Source: Halieaceae bacterium (lineage in GTDB: Bacteria > Pseudomonadota > Gammaproteobacteria > Pseudomonadales > Halieaceae). From it: a DNA stretch of 5,152 nt. A program made the translations under genes and the position numbers. The stretch is from assembly GCA_003520285.1 (NCBI GenBank), contig DOVB01000095.1, positions 1-5,152 of the forward strand. Direction: 5' to 3'. A model generated the notes under the pieces. It ran no database searches. It saw only the letters and a program-made list of their open reading frames with translations, and was not told the DNA's origin. This document shows positions 1 through 5,152 of the stretch, piece after piece; position 1 is the first letter of the stretch; each line of letters opens with the position of its first letter.

Positions 1-591
1 GTCCTCTTTCGTGAATGGTTAACCCACTACGACTACCACGCGACCCAATTCGCTGGTGACTTGTTCAGCCAAAACTTTGATCCCGCTAAGCCCGCCCTGA
101 CGCCACTCGGATTAAGTGAGTCAGATAAGGTGCTTCATGCTCTGGGGCAGGCAGTGCTGCGTCTAACCGCAAATGGCATTGATCTAGACGAAATGCTCGG
201 TGAACTGCAGTTAGGCCATCGAAGCCAACGTGCCATTGCAATTCATGGTGGCAATCGTTACGAGGGGATAGCCAACCTGCAGGTGGTGGCAGATTTTAAC
301 GACTCGCCGATCTTCAGCGGGTCAAATCAGCTGGTCCCAGGAAGCCGATACCTCACTGAGAGTGGCTATAATATTGCCCATGGCTCTAGTTTTATCATGG
401 CACTCAGCTATGGCGAAGACGGACCCACAGCCAACGCCATACTGTCGTACAGCCAATCAGGCTCGCCCACAAGCCCGCACTTCACAGATCAAACCGAACT
501 TTATCGCGACGAGCTTTGGCGGCCAGTGCTCTACCAGCCAAAGGATATTGCTGCGGGCAGTATCAGTCGGCTATTGGTACAGGGCGACTAA
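1..591 (+). CDS. Penicillin-acylase-family (S45, Ntn-hydrolase) N-acyl amidase, C-terminal part; probable AHL/lipopeptide acylase
   Basis: The frame is open from base 1 to the TAA at 589-591. It gives 196 residues and no start, so the gene begins outside the window; the in-frame TTG at 61 is not a credible start. The end matches the C-terminal beta-chain region of penicillin amidases, closest to the PvdQ/aculeacin-acylase branch. It shows IHGG (about residues 81-84), AHGSSF (126-131), a GxSxSPHFTDQTELY-type block (about 153-168) and ELWRP (171-175). Family members are usually 750-850 residues, made as a precursor, exported to the periplasm and self-cleaved so that the beta-chain N-terminal Ser becomes the nucleophile. 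That Ser and the signal peptide lie outside the window. The enzymes hydrolyse amide bonds of acyl-homoserine lactones, acylated peptides or beta-lactams. The acyl-chain type is inferred from the C-terminal motifs, and the substrate is unknown. The gene converges with the sensor operon, so it is a separate transcription unit. Confidence 0.88.
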   Translation, partial: VLFREWLTHYDYHATQFAGDLFSQNFDPAKPALTPLGLSESDKVLHALGQAVLRLTANGIDLDEMLGELQLGHRSQRAIAIHGGNRYEGIANLQVVADFNDSPIFSGSNQLVPGSRYLTESGYNIAHGSSFIMALSYGEDGPTANAILSYSQSGSPTSPHFTDQTELYRDELWRPVLYQPKDIAAGSISRLLVQGD

Positions 592-717
592 CATACCACA
601 CGCACCGCGGGCTCGTAGCCGAGCTCCGCAATGCATCTGCTGTACTGCTTGAGCCGGCTGGGGAGCTCTTGCGCCACCTCGCAAAACCAACTCAATGAAG
701 GCTTTAGTGTGGTGCAC

Positions 718-749
718 ACATGCCCTTTTGTTTGCATGTTAGTTTTTTT
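718..749 (+). terminator. Candidate rho-independent terminator of the acylase gene
   Basis: A perfect 6-bp stem, ACATGC (718-723) with GCATGT (734-739), encloses a 10-nt loop. After three bases (TAG) comes a run of seven Ts (743-749). It lies about 127 bp after the acylase stop and in the right orientation. The stem is short and only moderately GC-rich, so termination efficiency is uncertain. No equally good signal lies closer to the stop. Confidence 0.4.
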
Positions 750-755
750 AAAACT

Positions 756-821
756 AGACGCTATTGTGATAAACCAGTGATGTGCGATTCTATGGCTCAT
801 CACAATCCAAAGTTGGCGTCT
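756..821. repeat. Composite inverted repeat (outer 6-bp and inner 8-bp arms)
   Basis: The outer arms AGACGC (756-761) and GCGTCT (816-821) flank the inner arms ATTGTGAT (763-770) and ATCACAAT (799-806). A further CCA/TGG pairing (774-776 with 793-795) lies inside the 28-nt centre. The two sides are unequal: one base separates the arms on the left and nine on the right. Together they would fold into a long bulged hairpin on either strand. It follows directly after the candidate terminator and another 7-bp hairpin (740-756). The function is unknown; a structured RNA, a protein-binding site or chance are all possible. Confidence 0.45.
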
Positions 822-1030
822 GATGCTTAAAGTTTGGTCAAAACTCAGCGAGTGGTCACGCCAGGCACCCCTCCAGCTTGCCGCCAACGCAGCTCATCTT
901 AACCTCTATACTGAGAGAGACCGCACCAGCAGAGGTAAACGGAATGGAAGGTAAAAATAATCGTATCCGTCGGCAGCCATAGCATCGCGCCACGAGGGGT
1001 ACCCGTACTAACTAACACCCCCACTCCACA

Positions 1031-1072
1031 GGTCGCAGCGGTAACTGCATGGCCACGACCGATGGGTTTTTT
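1031..1072 (+). terminator. Weak hairpin plus T-run, possible plus-strand terminator
   Basis: A 5-bp stem, GGTCG (1031-1035) with CGACC (1056-1060), encloses a smaller possible GCAG/CTGC pairing. Six Ts follow at 1067-1072, after six intervening bases. The orientation would stop plus-strand transcripts before they enter the antisense of the response regulator. The short stem and the gap before the T-run make it a poor match to a classical terminator. Confidence 0.2.
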
Positions 1073-1073
1073 A

Positions 1074-1769
1074 TTAGCACAGAATCGAGCTGCGTAGAGC
1101 AGTTCGTGTCAACTCGACCAAATTCTTTGCTCCCAGTTTTTGCATGGCGTGCTGTCGGTGAACTTTTACGGTGCGAAGAGCGATTCGGAGACGATCGCTA
1201 ATTTGCGGATTTGTGCAACCTTCAAGGACCAGCTTTATAACTGCTCGCTCTCGTTCGGTAAGTTGCATCACCATTGCCTGAAGTCGCGCCAACTCAGCGC
1301 TCTCTTGCTGGCGGTTTCCGCTCAACACCAGAGCGGAAGAGACAGTAGCCAGCAACTCAGAAATATCGATCGGCTTTAGTAGGAACGCATATCCTCCTTT
1401 GCGATAAGCCTGCACAACTTCAACCTCGGAGCTCACCCCGCTAATAAAAATAAAGGGCATCATTGCCTGCTCGGACCCAAGTGCCTCTTGCACATCTAGG
1501 CCGCTCTTTCCTGGCAAACTGACGTCGCAGAGCAGACAGCGTGGCCCATTCAGTCTTTCAGCGTCAATAGTACGCCCAGTAATAAGGGCCTCAGCGCTGT
1601 CGTACGCAAAACAGACAAAACCCTCCAAAGTGAATAAACGCTCATAAGAACTGCGTATGGAGGGATCGTCATCCAAGACAAAAACAATCCCTTTCGCCGC
1701 GCGCTGTTCCGCTTGAGCTTGGGACGTGGCTCTTAGCTCGGTCACATTAAACATGGTCGACTGATTCAT
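1074..1769 (-). CDS. FixJ-type two-component response regulator (REC + LuxR/GerE HTH)
   Basis: This 231-residue protein is a cytoplasmic DNA-binding regulator activated by phosphorylation. After a polar N-terminal tail of about 27 residues, the REC domain (about 28-145) shows the acidic pocket D33-D35, the phospho-acceptor D82 in LLCDVSLPG, the switch Ser S110 in FIFIS and the conserved K132 in LLKP. A linker leads to a LuxR/GerE-type HTH (about 168-226): LTERER, then GCTNPQISDRL and the recognition segment ALRTVKVHR (197-205). All residues needed for phosphotransfer are present, and length and layout are typical of FixJ/TodT-like proteins. The ATG start at 1769 has a GGA five bases upstream; the second Met (codon 6) has no ribosome site. 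The start lies 23 bp inside the end of the upstream kinase gene, which suggests translational coupling. It is the third gene of the operon and the likely output of both kinases. Its targets cannot be read from the sequence. Confidence 0.93.
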   Translation of the reverse strand: MNQSTMFNVTELRATSQAQAEQRAAKGIVFVLDDDPSIRSSYERLFTLEGFVCFAYDSAEALITGRTIDAERLNGPRCLLCDVSLPGKSGLDVQEALGSEQAMMPFIFISGVSSEVEVVQAYRKGGYAFLLKPIDISELLATVSSALVLSGNRQQESAELARLQAMVMQLTERERAVIKLVLEGCTNPQISDRLRIALRTVKVHRQHAMQKLGAKNLVELTRTALRSSILC

Positions 1770-3183
1770 CCTTATCCGCGTTCAAACGAAAGCACAGGAT
1801 CAGCTCGAAGCGTTCTGCAGTCAAATGAAACTTCCAGTCAGAGTTCGCTTGATCGAGGATTTTCCTCATCATTATCAAGCCAAGTCCTACCCGCCCATGC
1901 TTACTACTAAAGGCCTCTCGCCCTGCTTGATAAATCTGCTCTTCTGACATACCGCCACCTGTATCAGCAATGGCTATCTCAAATATCGGCCCATTCCAAG
2001 CGGTACTAATCTCGATCACTTTTAGTAAGGGTATGCCATCGGCTAGGGTGAGTGATTCCAAAGCATTCATAACCCCATGTAAAATTAAGTGATGCAAATC
2101 GGCCTTTGGTAGCACGAGCTCGGCAGTCACCGCAAGGTTAACACGCAACTCTATACTCTGATCTTGAATTTCTAAAGCCATTAAACTGAGCACTTCGCTA
2201 ATAGCAGCCCGTGCATCAACTCGGAGCGTCGTGTCCTCGACAGACCCTATAACTCGCCTAATGTTGGCGATTTGCTTGTAAAATCGAATCGATTGGTGGT
2301 AGAGATGATCAAGATTCTGTGCTAGTAAAAAATTTTCTGATTGGGTGAATTGGAGTTGTCGATTAAACGTCTTCACATCTGTCAGCATCGACGAGAGCGG
2401 TTGACGCAATTCATACTGTAATGAATTCGACAGTAAACCCAAGGTCCGCTGTCGATCTAGCATGGCGACTTGCCGAGACCACGATACTCTGCGAAGTTGG
2501 TTTTTTACAGCAAGGCTCTCCGCTTTTTGTGCCGAGATAGTCAGATCTAGAAAGTAACGAAGCAATAGCATGAGTCCCAATGGAGCCGAGCCTATACCCA
2601 CCCACAATATCCACTTAGGCACAATTTGCGTGCGTGCCGAGAAAGATCCTCCCAGCTCGCGATAAATAACCAAACTCAGCATCGTAAGAAAGGACAGCAA
2701 TCCCGGGATAACCACCCTGCTCATACCCCTCGAGAATAGGTCCCTTCTAGGCCGGCAGCTCACTACGAGAAAAAACAACAGAAATCCAACCGCGGCAATC
2801 CCCCACCAAACAAAGCTACTCCGAAGTGTACCAACCATTTCGCTTACCCCTATCGCGATGATGAAGACAACAACCAACTCAAATGCAAAAGGCCCTCTGG
2901 TCAGTGCAGAGCCAGTTTCCTGCCAATAGGAACCCATATGACGAGCGAATCCAAAAGTTGCCGTAATGGCGAGCGCGTAGAGTAGCGAGGGAGTGTTCAG
3001 ACAGAAAAATAGAACAGACACGGTAACGGACAATCCTATCATCCAAACGATCAAAGCAGAGCACACTGGTATCAAGTAGCGAGTAACAAAGAGTCGCACC
3101 GCGACTATCAGTGAGAACATAAATAAACTCAAAACCAGAGCCAGATGAGCAAAGGGGTCCAGGGAAGCAAGCACGATACTCAC
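1747..3183 (-). CDS. 7-TM sensor histidine-kinase-like protein lacking the phospho-acceptor His (probable pseudokinase partner)
   Basis: This 478-residue inner-membrane protein has about seven hydrophobic segments (about 11-30, 36-61, 66-80, 98-117, 123-142, 156-174, 190-209). Basic residues after segments 1, 3, 5 and 7 predict an outside N-terminus and a cytoplasmic C-terminus. A helical linker (about 212-245) leads to a DHp-like region. The HPK4/FixL-class H-box (consensus HELNQP) here reads QYELRQPLSS, so Tyr257 (TAT, bases 2413-2415) replaces the acceptor His and Arg260 replaces Asn. The ATPase domain looks intact: N-box with N373 in VMNALES, G1 box DTGGGM (407-412), an FSSKHG lid (425-430) and G2 box GLGL (433-436). 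The first N-box Asn is His369. The GTG at 3183 overlaps the preceding stop as GTGA. A second GTG at 3174 lies 10 bases after GAGG and is an equally good start. Autophosphorylation in the usual way should be impossible. Inferred roles are trans-kinase, phosphatase or regulatory partner of the neighbouring kinase. No PAS or other soluble sensor domain is visible. Confidence 0.9.
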   Translation of the reverse strand: MSIVLASLDPFAHLALVLSLFMFSLIVAVRLFVTRYLIPVCSALIVWMIGLSVTVSVLFFCLNTPSLLYALAITATFGFARHMGSYWQETGSALTRGPFAFELVVVFIIAIGVSEMVGTLRSSFVWWGIAAVGFLLFFLVVSCRPRRDLFSRGMSRVVIPGLLSFLTMLSLVIYRELGGSFSARTQIVPKWILWVGIGSAPLGLMLLLRYFLDLTISAQKAESLAVKNQLRRVSWSRQVAMLDRQRTLGLLSNSLQYELRQPLSSMLTDVKTFNRQLQFTQSENFLLAQNLDHLYHQSIRFYKQIANIRRVIGSVEDTTLRVDARAAISEVLSLMALEIQDQSIELRVNLAVTAELVLPKADLHHLILHGVMNALESLTLADGIPLLKVIEISTAWNGPIFEIAIADTGGGMSEEQIYQAGREAFSSKHGRVGLGLIMMRKILDQANSDWKFHLTAERFELILCFRLNADKDESVDHV

Positions 3184-4541
3184 ACCTCAACCGGCAAAGT
3201 TATTTGCACGCAAAATCCTTTGTTAACTTCCGACCAATACGAGAAGCGCCCGTCATAGCGCTCGATAATCCAACGAGTAATGAAAAGGCCTAAACCCATA
3301 CCGGGTAATTTCTCGGCACTCAAATCCGCCTTTATGTCCAGTAATACTTTGGGTAGGATACCTCGTCCGTTGTCACTTATATTGAGCGTCAAATAATCAT
3401 CAACATAGCTCTGAGAAACAACAATTTCACCCTCACCAATGGCTACACGAGTGAGCGCCTCGATAGAGTTTTGAAACAAATTCAGAAGAATTTGAGTACA
3501 GTGGACTTGTGCTATGCACACGCGATTCGCGCCAGCTTTGCCAACCATCCGAACACTGATCTGGCGACTGTTTAACTGAGGTCTCAACCATTCGACCACC
3601 TGCGCAATTGCAGCATCCATGTCAGTCCGCTGCTGGTCGGGTTCGATCCGAATGTCTCCACCGACATAAGCATTCAGCAAATCTATTATCCTCACTAGAT
3701 CACGGTCTAAATCGGCACCGATCATCTCGAGCAAATCAGCGGACTCAGGGAGGTCTCTAAGATATCGTTGCGCGAGCTGAATATTGGTCATCAGAGCGGT
3801 TATCGGCTGATTCAGCTCATGCGCCAAGGTAGCAGAGATCATCGATAAGCACTCGGCCTGATCCATGTAACTTAACGACTGCTGCAATGATCGCTGCGCC
3901 AATGAGTGGTGATGAGATACCTCGATTTCAAACGCCATACCTAGACGGCATGCAGTGGCAAAAACGGCACCTAGCAGGGCGACTACAGATAACACTAAAT
4001 TCGGGAAGTGATCCATCGTAGACACAGGAGACCAAGAGGAAATACGAGGTACATTGTGGATAACGAGCGCGCTTATCACCAAGAATGCGATAACCAATAA
4101 GAATAGACTCATCCAAAGATCATTGATCTGGCGCTCGCGCCGCCAGCGCATGAAGACAAGAACCGCGAGAATCGTAACCGCCTGACCACCCGCAGCATAG
4201 AGCCATACTCGAGTCGCGAAACAGTGCTTCGTTGACTCCAGCAATTGAACTAGAGAGAAGATCAACAAAAAAATTAAGATGCCGAAACCGTAGACTTGCC
4301 GCTGCAGAGCGACGCGCCACAAGGATAGGTACCAAGAGTAGACCATTAAAGCGACCAGTGCGCCACCGAGCGCCAGAGAGGAACCGGTTGGAATATCAGC
4401 GATCAAAAAAAACCAGATAGATAGCGCAGAGAAAATACAGCCGAGCCCCCAAAGCGAAAGTCCATCGCCATCACGACGCCCGAATATGAGCACTAGTGAT
4501 AGCCCCAACAGACCGAGCACAATCACCGCAATAATAGCCAT
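3180..4541 (-). CDS. 7-TM sensor histidine kinase, FixL/HPK4-type H-box
   Basis: This is the first gene of the operon, encoding an inner-membrane kinase. From the GTG at 4553 it has 457 residues, used for numbering here; the ATG at 4541 (residue 5) is preferred because it is an ATG with a GGTG about eight bases upstream, while the GTG has no purine-rich site. Seven hydrophobic segments (about 5-24, 33-52, 57-77, 88-106, 116-135, 146-166, 184-204) alternate with basic cytoplasmic loops (R26-R27, R80/R85, R136-R141). There is no periplasmic or PAS sensor domain, so the membrane block is the likely sensor. Next come a coil with an HHH triplet (214-216), a perfect H-box TLAHELNQP with acceptor H245, N-box NLFQNSIEA (358-366), G1 box DNGRGI (394-399) and G2 box GMGLGL (418-423). 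The segment between G1 and G2 lacks the usual EPFFTTK-like F-box and reads LDIKADLSAEK. The stop overlaps the next gene by 4 bp. It probably phosphorylates the FixJ-like regulator; the stimulus is unknown. Confidence 0.93.
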   Translation of the reverse strand: MAIIAVIVLGLLGLSLVLIFGRRDGDGLSLWGLGCIFSALSIWFFLIADIPTGSSLALGGALVALMVYSWYLSLWRVALQRQVYGFGILIFLLIFSLVQLLESTKHCFATRVWLYAAGGQAVTILAVLVFMRWRRERQINDLWMSLFLLVIAFLVISALVIHNVPRISSWSPVSTMDHFPNLVLSVVALLGAVFATACRLGMAFEIEVSHHHSLAQRSLQQSLSYMDQAECLSMISATLAHELNQPITALMTNIQLAQRYLRDLPESADLLEMIGADLDRDLVRIIDLLNAYVGGDIRIEPDQQRTDMDAAIAQVVEWLRPQLNSRQISVRMVGKAGANRVCIAQVHCTQILLNLFQNSIEALTRVAIGEGEIVVSQSYVDDYLTLNISDNGRGILPKVLLDIKADLSAEKLPGMGLGLFITRWIIERYDGRFSYWSEVNKGFCVQITLPVEV

Positions 4542-4648
4542 ATCTTCAAGCACCGGAAGGAATCAATACGTTCAGTGTTAGTTTATTCGCATCATTACGT
4601 GAGCAGAACAAGTCATTGAAAGCGTTGAAGTGAGAAGGTTTAAATAAT

Positions 4649-4662
4649 TGCCCGTTTGGGCA
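4649..4662. promoter_or_regulatory. Candidate operator, palindrome TGCCC-N4-GGGCA (copy 1)
   Basis: This is a perfect 5-bp inverted repeat with a GTTT centre. It lies in the divergent intergenic region about 108 bp upstream of the sensor-operon start and 120 bp upstream of the XRE gene. It matches the second palindrome at 4715-4728 in 11 of 14 positions. It is a candidate binding site for the FixJ-like regulator or the XRE protein; the assignment is inference. Confidence 0.35.
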
Positions 4663-4714
4663 CAACTATCGGTTTAACAAAATTGACCACCCGCACTAGA
4701 TAAAAAGCAAAATC

Positions 4715-4728
4715 TGCCCTTTAGGGTA
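4715..4728. promoter_or_regulatory. Candidate operator, palindrome TGCCC-N4-GGGTA (copy 2)
   Basis: This 14-bp element has a CCCT/AGGG core and 11 of 14 identities to the palindrome 66 bp to the left. It ends one base before the putative -35 box of the XRE gene (4730). A protein bound here would contact or block RNA polymerase at that promoter, which fits autoregulation by the XRE protein or control by the neighbouring response regulator. Confidence 0.35.
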
Positions 4729-4729
4729 A

Positions 4730-4757
4730 TTGCTAAACATCTGAGCGGCCCTATACT
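4730..4757 (+). promoter_or_regulatory. Putative sigma70 promoter for the XRE-family gene
   Basis: A TTGCTA -35 box (4730-4735; four of six consensus bases) is followed after 16 bp by a TATACT -10 box (4752-4757; five of six). Transcription would start near 4764 and give a leader of about 20 bases. That leader contains TTGGATC, a weak ribosome site whose GGA lies eight bases before the ATG at 4784. I found no comparably good promoter for the opposite-strand sensor operon. Confidence 0.5.
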
Positions 4758-4783
4758 CATTTTAATCATTTTGGATCAAAAAT

Positions 4784-5152
4784 ATGCCCGCAACTACAGC
4801 CCACATGATTGCGTCTCTTCGGACCGGCGACCTGATTCGTCACGAGCGAATTGCACTCGGGATGACACAGTCAGAACTGGCCGCCTACCTTACTGAGCGC
4901 AGTGAATTATTCAAAGGTGTCGATACAGTCACCATTAGCCGATGGGAAGCGGGACGCGTCTATCCTTCAACGCGACGCCTCATAGCGTTCTCAAAGATTC
5001 TGTACCCCCAACATACCCGTACGACACTCAGGCAAATGATCAATGATCGCCCCAGAGGAGCGCACCATTGCCCGATTAACAAGCTGAATGCCTTCCCCCA
5101 CCACCCTTATCTTGTGGGTGAAGCTCACCGTGCGTTATCTGTCAGCCACGAT
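4784..5152 (+). CDS. XRE-family HTH DNA-binding protein, N-terminal part (runs off the window)
   Basis: The frame is open from the ATG at 4784 to the last base, giving 123 residues without a stop, so the 3' end is missing. Residues about 13-75 form an XRE/Cro-C1-type HTH: GDLIRHERIALGMTQSEL gives helices 1-2, DTVTISRWEAG (47-57) is the recognition helix and turn, and PSTRRLIAFSKIL (61-73) the last helices. The stretch TERSELFKGV between helices 2 and 3 is longer than in compact XRE domains. After residue 75 the sequence is basic and His/Pro-containing and matches no domain I recognise. It may lead into a C-terminal effector or ligand domain outside the window. The start is supported by the promoter and weak ribosome site just upstream; Met8 has no ribosome site. 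The gene is divergent from the sensor operon and shares its control region, so autoregulation or cross-regulation is plausible. Confidence 0.85.
   Translation, partial: MPATTAHMIASLRTGDLIRHERIALGMTQSELAAYLTERSELFKGVDTVTISRWEAGRVYPSTRRLIAFSKILYPQHTRTTLRQMINDRPRGAHHCPINKLNAFPHHPYLVGEAHRALSVSHD

Larger units (their letters stand above)
592..1073. other. Intergenic gap between convergent genes; inverted-repeat cluster, no convincing gene
   Basis: This stretch of about 480 bp separates the acylase stop (+) from the response-regulator stop (-). It holds consecutive inverted repeats at 707-719 (GTGTG/CACAC, 3-nt loop), 718-739, 740-756 (TAGTTTT/AAAACTA, 3-nt loop) and 756-821, plus a weak hairpin with T-run at 1031-1072. 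The longest open frames are a 99-codon minus-strand ORF (588-887) that overlaps the acylase end and the hairpins, and a 43-codon plus-strand ORF (823-954). Neither has a recognisable family or a good ribosome binding site, so I annotate neither as a gene. I see no tRNA-like fold. Confidence 0.6.

Noticed and set aside
763..806. CRP-like site (TGTGA...TCACA half-sites)
   Set aside because: The half-sites match, but the spacing between them is far longer than the 6 bp needed for CRP.
756..821. Integron attC site
   Set aside because: The arms AGACGC/GCGTCT do not fit the RYYYAAC...GTTRRRY core sites, and no integrase or cassette structure is present.
588..887. 99-codon minus-strand ORF in the convergent gap
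   Set aside because: It overlaps the acylase end and runs through all the inverted repeats. It has no recognisable motif, and its composition is rich in Trp, His and Cys like a chance frame.
953..994. Terminator for the minus-strand sensor operon
   Set aside because: A bulged six-pair stem (968-974 with 989-994) is separated by seven bases from a TTATTTTT run on the minus strand. This is too weak to annotate; no better signal for the operon was seen.
1140..1379. 79-codon plus-strand ORF
   Set aside because: It lies entirely antisense to the well-supported response regulator and has no motif.
2413..2415. Sequencing error as explanation for the missing His
   Set aside because: One base change would restore CAT, so it cannot be excluded from this read alone. 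The neighbouring Asn-to-Arg change in the same motif makes real divergence more likely.
4232..4420. 62-codon plus-strand ORF, Arg-rich
   Set aside because: It is antisense to the transmembrane part of the first kinase. The Arg-rich composition is what antisense of hydrophobic codons tends to give.
1747..4541. PAS/haem sensor as in true FixL
   Set aside because: Both kinases go straight from the seventh membrane segment through a short linker to the DHp region. There is no room for a PAS domain, so only the H-box class is FixL-like.

Overview
The window looks like a Proteobacteria chromosome segment, most likely gammaproteobacterial. This rests on a Ntn-type N-acyl amidase of the AHL/aculeacin acylase kind, FixL/FixJ-style two-component proteins, mid-range base composition and ordinary Shine-Dalgarno and sigma70-like signals. 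I cannot name a species. No mobile element, CRISPR array, tRNA or rRNA is visible.

Layout from left to right. (1) At 1-591 (+) is the C-terminal end of a penicillin-acylase-family enzyme, with its 5' part outside the window. (2) At 592-1073 is a gap of about 480 bp between convergent genes. It holds a run of adjacent inverted repeats (707-821), one of them followed by seven Ts, a second weak hairpin with six Ts (1031-1072), and no convincing gene. (3) At 1074-4541 (-) is a tightly packed three-gene operon, transcribed right to left: a 7-TM histidine kinase with an intact AHELNQP H-box, a second 7-TM kinase-like protein whose H-box reads QYELRQP (phospho-acceptor His replaced by Tyr), and a FixJ/NarL-type response regulator. 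The genes overlap by about 4 and 23 bp. (4) At 4542-4783 is a divergent intergenic region with a good sigma70-like promoter for the right-hand gene and two similar 14-bp palindromes that could be operators. (5) At 4784-5152 (+) is the N-terminal part of an XRE-family HTH protein that runs off the window.

Proposed working (inference): the two polytopic membrane proteins form a sensor pair feeding one DNA-binding regulator. The second kinase keeps a recognisable ATP-binding domain but has no phospho-acceptor. The first has a perfect acceptor but a divergent ATP-lid/F-box. This pattern would fit a heteromeric, trans-phosphorylating kinase and is the most unusual thing in the window. The signal and target genes cannot be read from the sequence. 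The palindromes upstream of the operon are candidate binding sites for either the FixJ-like regulator or the divergent XRE protein.
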